Assembly: GCF_033439725.1 (NCBI RefSeq) | Contig: NW_026944388.1 | Span: forward strand, 1,550,001 to 1,614,000 | Direction of reading: 5' to 3' | DNA: 64,000 bases | Source: Neurospora tetraspora | Lineage: Eukaryota; Ascomycota; Sordariomycetes; Sordariales; Sordariaceae | In this document: positions 57,629 to 64,000 of the stretch, one piece after another | How the letters are laid out: each line of letters starts with the position of its first letter | How positions within the stretch are numbered: the stretch's first letter is position 1 | Notes under the pieces: model-generated | Database searches by the model: none | Told to the model about the DNA's origin: nothing | Seen by the model: only the letters and a program-made list of their open reading frames with translations | Translations under genes and position numbers: made by a program

Positions 57629-59626
57629 ATGGCTTCCCCTTCTGCGGCAACATCTCCTTCGCCAGCCTCTGCCGCTGCCAACCTGAGCGCAACAGAGGCC
57701 AATGCGGCTACGACAACCCAAGCGCCCAAGAAGACGAAGCTCCATGGCAGGGCCTTCTACGAGAGCATCGGTAGCCCGAAGTACATCGTTGCTCCCATGG
57801 TGGACCAGTCGGAGTTTGTGAGTTACCGTTGTGGACAATCTCTAGTGACAACGATTTACACAAAAAAAAACCCGACTAACAAGTTGCTTTCATGACAGGC
57901 CTGGCGCATGCTGACTCGATCCTTCCTACCCGCCGAAGAGCAACATACGCTCCTTTGCTACACACCCATGTTCCATGCCCGACTGTTTACCGAGGCACCC
58001 AAATACCGCGACTCCCACTTCCAACCGATCCGCGGCCCTCTCACAGCCGATAGCCCCCGCCCAGGCTCGCCCGATTACGTTCCCTTCCTCGACGGCAACC
58101 CCGAAATCGACCGTTCGCTCTTCGTCCAGTTTTGCGCCAACGACCCCGCCTACCTGCTCTCCGCCGCGAAGCTCGTAGCCCCTTACTGCGATGCCGTGGA
58201 CCTCAACCTCGGCTGCCCGCAGGGCATCGCCAAGCGCGGCCAATACGGCTCCTTCCTGCAGGAGAACCAAGAGCTCATCTTCGAGCTGATCAACACCCTG
58301 CACAAGGAACTCGACATCCCCGTCACGGCCAAGATCCGCATCCTCGACACCAAGGAGGCCACCCTCAAATACGCCCAGAATGTGCTGCGCGCCGGCGCCA
58401 GCATCCTCACGGTTCACGGCCGGCGGCGCGAGCAAAAGGGCCACCAGACGGGCCTGGCCGACTGGGAGTACATCCGCTACCTGCGCGAGAACCTGCCCAA
58501 GGAGACGGTCATCTTCGCCAACGGCAACATCCTGCAGCACTCGGACCTGGAGAAGTGCTTGGAGACCACAGGTGCCGACGGCGTCATGAGCGCCGAGGGC
58601 AACCTCAGCGACCCGGGCCTGTTCGCCCGGTCGCCTGCCGTCGGCGAGGAAGGGAGGGAGTACTGGCGCAGCAAGGATGGCAGAAGGGGCGGCTGGCGCG
58701 TCGACGCTGTGCTGAGGCGATACATGGATATCATCTACAAGTACGTCCTGGAGCAGGAGCCGCCGGCAAGGAGACCGCTGTTCATGCCGGGCGATGATGT
58801 TGCTTGGCTTGAAGAAGCTACCTCCTCCACCTCCACCGAGACAACAACAACACAAACCAACAACAACAGTGACGAACCACCAAGAAAGAAACACAAATCC
58901 GCCAACGGCACCGCTTCAACCCCCTCCACCACCACCACCAACAACCCCCACCTAGACAAAAAAGCCCTCCAAACCTCCCCCAACCTCGTCTCCATGCAAC
59001 CCCACTGCTTCCACCTCCTCCGGCACTTCGTGACAACCCACACCGACGTACGCGACCTCCTCGCCCGCGCGCGGAACGGTTCCGAAATCGCAAAATACGA
59101 AGCCATCCTGTCCCAAGTCGAGCGCAAGGTCGCCCAGGGACTTCTGGAATACGAACGCACCGGTGGCTCGTCATTCGACGTCGACGTGCTGGAGACCTTG
59201 ATCAAGGAAACGGAAGACTCCCAAAACGACCCGGAATCTTCGGCAAAAGCGAGGAGGGAGAATAAGAGGCCTTGGTGGGTGGTTCAGCCGATTATCAGGC
59301 CGTTGCCCAAGGAGGCGTTGGCCAAGGGGGCGTTGCAGTTGAGTAAGAAGGAACTGAAGGCGCAGGCGGCGAAGAAGGCTGCTGGCGGTGGTGCTGGGGT
59401 TGTTGCTGCTGCTGGAGCTGCGGCTGCGGCTGCGGGTGTGGCTGTGGCTTCGGTTTTTGGTGAGACTGGGGCGAAGAAGGAGGAGAAGAAGGATGAGAAG
59501 GGGGAGGTGAAGAAGACGACTGAAGAGGCGCCGGTTCCTGTTCAGGGAGAGAATGGCGCGGAGACAGCGGTGGAGTCATTGGAGACTACTACGAGTTATC
59601 CCAAGAGCGAGCTGGTTAGTGGCTAG
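57629..59626 (+). CDS. dus1: tRNA-dihydrouridine synthase 1
   Basis: Exons 57629-57817 and 57899-59626 flank an 81-bp intron (GTGAGT donor, CTAAC branch); the product is 638 residues. The ATG at 57629 is in CACCATGG; the longer frame opens with GTG. Dus1 reduces uridines 16/17 in the D loop using FMN and NADPH. Family marks are YIVAPMVDQSEFAWRMLTR (FMN site), CDAVDLNLGCPQGIAKRGQYGSFL with the catalytic C169, VTAKIRI, LTVHGRRREQKG, VIFANGNI and DGVMSAEGNL. A Thr/Asn-rich insert (TSSTSTETTTTQTNNNS) follows the TIM barrel, then the helical C-terminal domain. A final tail of about 100 residues is Ala/Gly- then Lys/Glu-rich and absent from the yeast-sized enzyme. Convergent with cwc22. Confidence 0.95.
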
Positions 59627-60081
59627 TCTCCATGTCTTCTTCACTGGTTTGGGCATAACTGGGTGCCGGTGGTTGGTTTTGTAGAGGAGTTCGGCATATA
59701 CGTGATGGAGCTCTGGTTTATAGATGTTCAAGGTAGCATTGTTAGAAAGTATCATACCCCTTATTCTATGTTCAAATACGGTCTCCTCAAGTCAACATAT
59801 CGATCGAGATGTCACTATGTCATCAGAAAGGCACAGATGATTAGCACTCAAACCAATGTGAACGCGACCGTCCTTCGCTTTTTCATCTCATTCTTGCCTT
59901 GGTACTACTACTAGCCCTTCTTCTTTCTCCTTCTTTTCTTTCACAACAAATGCTTGCTGGTATCAATACATATTTCGTAGCTTATTCTATATTCCAAGTC
60001 AACAATCTTCACCTCCTTCACTTCCTTCCCGTTAGCCCCTATGTCGCCCTTCAGGAGCACCTAATAACGGTAAGAGGACCT
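59627..60081. other. convergent 3' gap between dus1 and cwc22
   Basis: AT-richer 455 bp with the expected 3' UTRs; no gene is seen. Confidence 0.5.
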
Positions 60082-63081
60082 CTAATCAACTCTGCCCCGT
60101 TTGGCAACCGGTGACCTAGACCTCGACCTCGACCTAGAGCTGCTATACGATCTCCTCCGCTTGTTATTTCCCACCGCCGCCGGGCTTGGTGACCTGCTAA
60201 CAGCTCTCCGAGACCCCGTGGCGGCACCTGCTGGTGGCAGAGGTGACCGGCTTCGCGATCCCGAGTATGAGCGATCTCGCCCACCACGAGAGGGAGGTGG
60301 GCCAGCCCGGCCTGTCACCCTACCCCTCGTCCCATTGCCTCTAATGGGTATTGGGGATCTCGATCGTGACCGGCTGTAACTCCCTCGGCGAGGACGTTGC
60401 TGGGGAGGGGGATGTGGCGAGCGGCTTGCCGAATAGGAACCTTCCCTGTGACGCTTGCCGGGAGCGGCGGCGGCTCTGTCGTTGTTGCTGACAGGGGGCC
60501 GACCACGGGTGGGATAACCACGAGCAGGCGGGGGCGATGGCGAACGCGAATATGATCTGCTACGGCTGTGGGTTCCCGAATGACCGCGGCGGATGGGAGG
60601 CGCCGGCGAGCGGGTACGAGAGCGCGAGCGCGAGGGTGAGCGGGAGTATCGGTCGTAGCTACGGCCACGGCGGGGTGGCGGGCTGGGAGACCGAGAGTCT
60701 GCCGCCCTTCGCCTTGGAGGAGGAGACCGCGAGACGGACCTAGAGACGGAGGGGCTGTAGCTGCGGCTACGACTCCGGCTCCGGCTCGGTGTCCGGCTAT
60801 AGGATCTGCCCCTGCCACGACGAGGAGGAGTGCGCGAGAGCGAACGCCCGCGGGTGTCCTTCCGAGGCGTCCGGGAACGCGAGCGAGAACGGGATGAGTA
60901 GGAAGAATAGGAAGAGTAGCTAGACACGGACTCGGAATCGGAGTCCGCTGGGGGTGCTGGCAGGGCAGGTTTTGGCATGTTCGCCAGGAAAGTGCGCATC
61001 TCGTCGGTGAGATAACCCATCTTGATGGATGTGAAGTAGTTGATAGAGAAGCGAATGTTGCGGGGCTCATCATGAGGGAAGATGCCTTGCAGACTGGGCT
61101 GGAGGGTCTCTTCACTCATGCGAGCCTTCAACTTTGCCGAGCCAATATTCTCCTGGAGATCTTCAAACAGGATCTTGATGAAAATACGGCTCGCGGAGGT
61201 CGTTTCTTCCTCGTTTAGGTGAATCACCGAGAAAACGTGCCAGCCAATGGCATCGGTAGCCAAAAGATGCCCAAAGAACCTAGCAATGTTACGAAGCTTG
61301 TTGGTCTCGTATCGGTGAATCGTGGAGTAATACTTGGCGAAGGACTCCTCAAACAAATCCATCCACATCCTGTTTAGACGGGCAAACCGCTCTCCTAGCA
61401 AGCCCATGAACTTCAAGTAGACCTTCTCCTGGGCACATGACTCGACAATCATCGACACCAACTCGGCCTCCTGGCCGGCAGGGAGCCGCAGCTTCATGAG
61501 CTTGTGTGCCGCTTCTTCGGGATCGGCACTCGACTGAATGCTGAGGTAGATAGTCCTCCTGAGGTTGACGAGGTCCGCATTGCTCTGGTCCTTGATCTCC
61601 AACGCCTTCTGTTCCTCATCCTCTGATTCCGATTCGCTCTCCGACTCGTCATCGTCGTCCTCGTCCTCGTCGTCACTAGCCTCACCCAAGATCTCCACCT
61701 TCAGCTTCTTGTATTCCTCCTCGTTCTCCTCCCAGTTAGGATCCATCTTGAAGACGTTCAGTCCATCTTGCGGGTCAATTTCGTCGTCAAGCCCAATCCG
61801 GTGTGTGATTTGATCCTCCTCTTCGACAAGATCCAACTCCTCCTTGATAACCGGGTTGTCCTTGTACTTGTCCTTGCGCACCTGGAAGAGCACTTCGATC
61901 ATGTACTGCGTACGACGGTCGATATCGGCCTCGTGGAGGATGTTGCGGAACTGGTCGAAAACGGCATGGGCGATGGCCGGTGACATCTCCTCCAAGAACA
62001 AGCCGACCTCCCTCATGAGGCCGACGGCGATTTCGACACTGTCATCGGTAGGCTTTGCAAGCAGCAGCAGCAAAATCTGGGCAGCAATCATCTCGTGGAC
62101 AATCTGGTTGTTGACAAGATGGGCAATGAACATGGTCGACGAAAGGCAAACCGCCTTGTCGTTTCTCTTGAATGCCTTGCGGAAACGCAGGACGAGCCTC
62201 TTGACAAGGAGTTCGCCGACCTGGGGCAGCTTGGTGTTGCAGATCGCAGCCAAGCAAGCATAAATGGGGGTAAAAGGCAAACTGGCATGCTGCGCCTTCA
62301 AGAGACTCTGGCAAAACAGACCGCGGCCACGGATGAGGTTCTCGCCAAAGAGTTCGGGGACTACGAACTTGATGTTTGCAGTGTTGACCTTGTTGACCAG
62401 ACCGTTGATAGACTTCTTCAGTGCCTCCCAAGCCATACGCTGGTATTCCCTGGTCTTCTTGTCGGTAATAGCGGCCTGGAGGGCACGAAGCCTGTGCGGC
62501 GGCAGGTAGACACCTTGACTGCGTAGGTTCAAGAGCTTCTGGTACTCTGCTCTGGCGTCGGCAAGCTTTTCCTCCTCGGTCTTGACAGGTGCAGGGGGTG
62601 GCGTCGGGGTGCGCTCCTTCCTTGCCGGTCTGTAGTCGTCACCGGCATCGCGACGGCGCGGAGGGGATTGTCGTCTCGGCGGAGGAGAACGGGAATGACG
62701 GCGTGGCGGCGGCGAGCGTGCCCGAGGGGAGGGTGAGCGGTCATCACGGCGCGCCGGTGAGCCGTCTCTCGGAGATGGCGAGCGGGCAGGGCGTCGGGGA
62801 GGCGATTGGCTGCGAGGTGTAGGCGAACGGGATCGTGGGCGTGAGTACGACCGATCTCTTGGAGAGAGCGAGCGATCACGGCGAGGAGATGGCGAAGGGG
62901 TGCGTTCGCCTGGTGATCGAGACGGCGACGGATCGCGGGGAGGAGGTGAGGGTGTACGTTCACCGGGGGATCGAGAGCCGTCTTCGTCCCTAGGGGGAGG
63001 TGACTGGGGCCTGGGAGACGGGGACCGGGTCTCGTCGTCGGGATGGCTACGCGACGGAGACATGTTGTCTGCCGAAGCCAT
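60082..63081 (-). CDS. cwc22: pre-mRNA-splicing factor Cwc22
   Basis: Single exon, 999 residues, ATG at 63081. Residues 1-165 are an Arg/Ser/Pro-rich RS-like region. A MIF4G domain spans about 218-400 (WEALKKSINGLVNKVNTANIKFVVPELFGENLIRGRGLFCQSL...); this is the part that binds eIF4A3 in orthologs and drives exon-junction-complex loading in animals. An acidic linker (DDEDEDDDDESESESESED) leads to an MA3 domain at about 505-620 (LVNLRRTIYLSIQSSADPEEAAHKLMKLRLPAGQE) and the conserved YETNKLRNIARFFGHLLATDAIGW block. The last 280 residues are a long RS tail. The protein acts in the spliceosome around the first catalytic step. The gene itself has no intron. Divergent from dpm2. Confidence 0.96.
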   Translation of the reverse strand: MASADNMSPSRSHPDDETRSPSPRPQSPPPRDEDGSRSPGERTPSPPPRDPSPSRSPGERTPSPSPRRDRSLSPRDRSYSRPRSRSPTPRSQSPPRRPARSPSPRDGSPARRDDRSPSPRARSPPPRRHSRSPPPRRQSPPRRRDAGDDYRPARKERTPTPPPAPVKTEEEKLADARAEYQKLLNLRSQGVYLPPHRLRALQAAITDKKTREYQRMAWEALKKSINGLVNKVNTANIKFVVPELFGENLIRGRGLFCQSLLKAQHASLPFTPIYACLAAICNTKLPQVGELLVKRLVLRFRKAFKRNDKAVCLSSTMFIAHLVNNQIVHEMIAAQILLLLLAKPTDDSVEIAVGLMREVGLFLEEMSPAIAHAVFDQFRNILHEADIDRRTQYMIEVLFQVRKDKYKDNPVIKEELDLVEEEDQITHRIGLDDEIDPQDGLNVFKMDPNWEENEEEYKKLKVEILGEASDDEDEDDDDESESESESEDEEQKALEIKDQSNADLVNLRRTIYLSIQSSADPEEAAHKLMKLRLPAGQEAELVSMIVESCAQEKVYLKFMGLLGERFARLNRMWMDLFEESFAKYYSTIHRYETNKLRNIARFFGHLLATDAIGWHVFSVIHLNEEETTSASRIFIKILFEDLQENIGSAKLKARMSEETLQPSLQGIFPHDEPRNIRFSINYFTSIKMGYLTDEMRTFLANMPKPALPAPPADSDSESVSSYSSYSSYSSRSRSRSRTPRKDTRGRSLSRTPPRRGRGRSYSRTPSRSRSRSRSYSPSVSRSVSRSPPPRRRAADSRSPSPPPRRGRSYDRYSRSPSRSRSRTRSPAPPIRRGHSGTHSRSRSYSRSPSPPPARGYPTRGRPPVSNNDRAAAAPGKRHREGSYSASRSPHPPPQQRPRRGSYSRSRSRSPIPIRGNGTRGRVTGRAGPPPSRGGRDRSYSGSRSRSPLPPAGAATGSRRAVSRSPSPAAVGNNKRRRSYSSSRSRSRSRSPVAKRGRVD

Positions 63082-63681
63082 CGTGAAGAACTACCCTTGT
63101 CTCTGTTTTCTTTCGTCCAAACCAAGTATTCGATATGCTGGAAGTTGAGTTGGGCGTCCTGAGGTCTCGTCAATGACTTGTCGGAGCCAGATATGTTCTG
63201 CGTGTGGCTGATAGTGTATCGTCAAGGAAGGAAACTAAGATGCAAGAAAGGAAAGAATTATGGTGCCTCGCGCAAGTTGCAACGGAACCCCGATTTACGA
63301 CAAGGCAAAGGCAAGGCAACTGTGGACGTGACGGGAGTGGCCGCAACCAAAACTTGACGAGGCTGGTGTGGAGTTTAGTGGCCAGAACGCTAAAAGAGTG
63401 GGGCTGTCCCTTCTGAGAAAGCCATCAGGGCCCACTAACGTCAGCGAGCCGCTTGTGTTCAACGCGCCACCCCTGAAACAGTGACGCTACGGTTCGCGAC
63501 GGCAGCTGGAGCTTTCCGTAGTGGCCAGGTCGCTGTTAGTGCAGGTGTATTGGTGTTCCCTATCTCCGTCAAGGTGTCATCACAACTGACGATACTTCAC
63601 TTTTTTTCCGTTCCAACAACCAAACCACCTTTGTCCAACTACCACGTCACTCATTTAAACAACCTTTCCGATCAATTGACA
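63082..63681. promoter_or_regulatory. divergent promoter region between cwc22 and dpm2
   Basis: 600 bp between outward-facing starts. The dpm2 side carries a C/A-rich leader (about 63600-63680). No gene is seen. Confidence 0.5.
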
Positions 63682-64000
63682 ATGGTATGCTTCAATTGCT
63701 AACTCGAGCTCTGTTCTATCCGAACCCCCAAAGCCTGGAAACTAGATGGCCGAACACTGCTAACCCCTATCACGACCACAGCTCGACAAACTCGTAGGCC
63801 TCGCCATGCTCGTGGCCGCCACCTTCGTCTTCCTCTACTACACCATCTGGACTCTGTTGATGGTGCGTTCACAAAAGTCCCCCAACTCCAACCTCTTACT
63901 CGTCTGGGCTAGAAACGCCCTTTCAGACCCCAGGAATACCCGTCCCATCCTTCCTCACACAACAACAAACTAATATTGGAATCACCAACAGCCCTTCGTC
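63682..64000 (+). CDS. dpm2: dolichol-phosphate mannosyltransferase regulatory subunit Dpm2 (partial, runs off the window)
   Basis: Coding exons seen: 63682-63684 (ATG only), 63782-63862, and 63992 onward. The joined start reads M-LDKLVGLAMLVAATFVFLYYTIWTLLM-PFV, the N-terminal helix of Dpm2. This small two-helix ER membrane subunit stabilises the Dpm1 catalytic subunit, which makes dolichol-P-mannose for N-glycans, O-mannose and GPI anchors. Donors are GTATGC and GTGCGT; acceptors are CACAG and AACAG, with CTAAT before the second. The full family length is about 80-90 residues, so the second helix lies beyond the window. Confidence 0.92.

Noticed and set aside
57926-58894. 322-codon minus-strand frame opposite dus1
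   Set aside because: Antisense shadow of the GC-rich dus1 exon.

Overview
The window comes from a filamentous ascomycete of the Sordariomycetes, most likely Neurospora or a very close relative. Three things point there. Spliced proteins are of fungal type, for example a pyruvate dehydrogenase protein X with a lipoyl domain, Ypp1, Bni4 and a Zn2Cys6 regulator. Introns are short, with GTRNGY donors and CTAAC/CTGAC branch sites. A 2 kb AT-rich island has lost CpA/TpG but kept CpG, which is the mark of repeat-induced point mutation (RIP). The species name is inference; no database was consulted.

Layout. 1-2.9 kb: gene-free, with a diverged tandem duplication. 2.9-9.4 kb: protein X (-), a mitochondrial two-helix membrane protein (+), an intron-containing tRNA-Met (-) and a class III CoA-transferase-like protein (-). 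9.4-14.1 kb: a long gene-free stretch ahead of a six-exon Zn2Cys6 transcription factor (+). This regulator is convergent with a hydroxyquinol-type intradiol dioxygenase (-, 17.6-18.6 kb), and an oligopeptide transporter (-) follows at 21.1-24.0 kb. 24.9-38.7 kb is gene-dense: mitochondrial beta-ketoacyl-ACP synthase (cem1), the bc1-complex chaperone cbp3, dihydrofolate reductase (-), ypp1 (-), rix1 (+) and a WW-domain protein (-). 40.7-41.9 kb: a secreted GH16 glycosidase with a possible GPI signal. 42-53 kb is gene-poor, with weak small-gene candidates at 46.1-47.0 kb and the RIP island at about 47.8-49.9 kb. 53.1-64 kb: bni4, dus1, cwc22 (-) and the start of dpm2, which runs off the window.

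How the genes relate. Most are unrelated housekeeping genes in divergent or convergent pairs. One functional thread is mitochondrial: the Cem1 synthase belongs to the pathway that makes the lipoic acid precursor, protein X carries a lipoyl domain, and Cbp3 assembles respiratory complex III. Another is RNA: Dus1 (tRNA modification), Rix1 (60S maturation), Cwc22 (splicing) and the tRNA. The only pair that looks like a local regulatory unit is the Zn2Cys6 regulator with the intradiol dioxygenase. I saw no CRISPR array, no intact transposon and no clearly new system. The best leads are the dioxygenase/regulator pair, the RIP island with the uncertain genes beside it, and several unusual exon structures.
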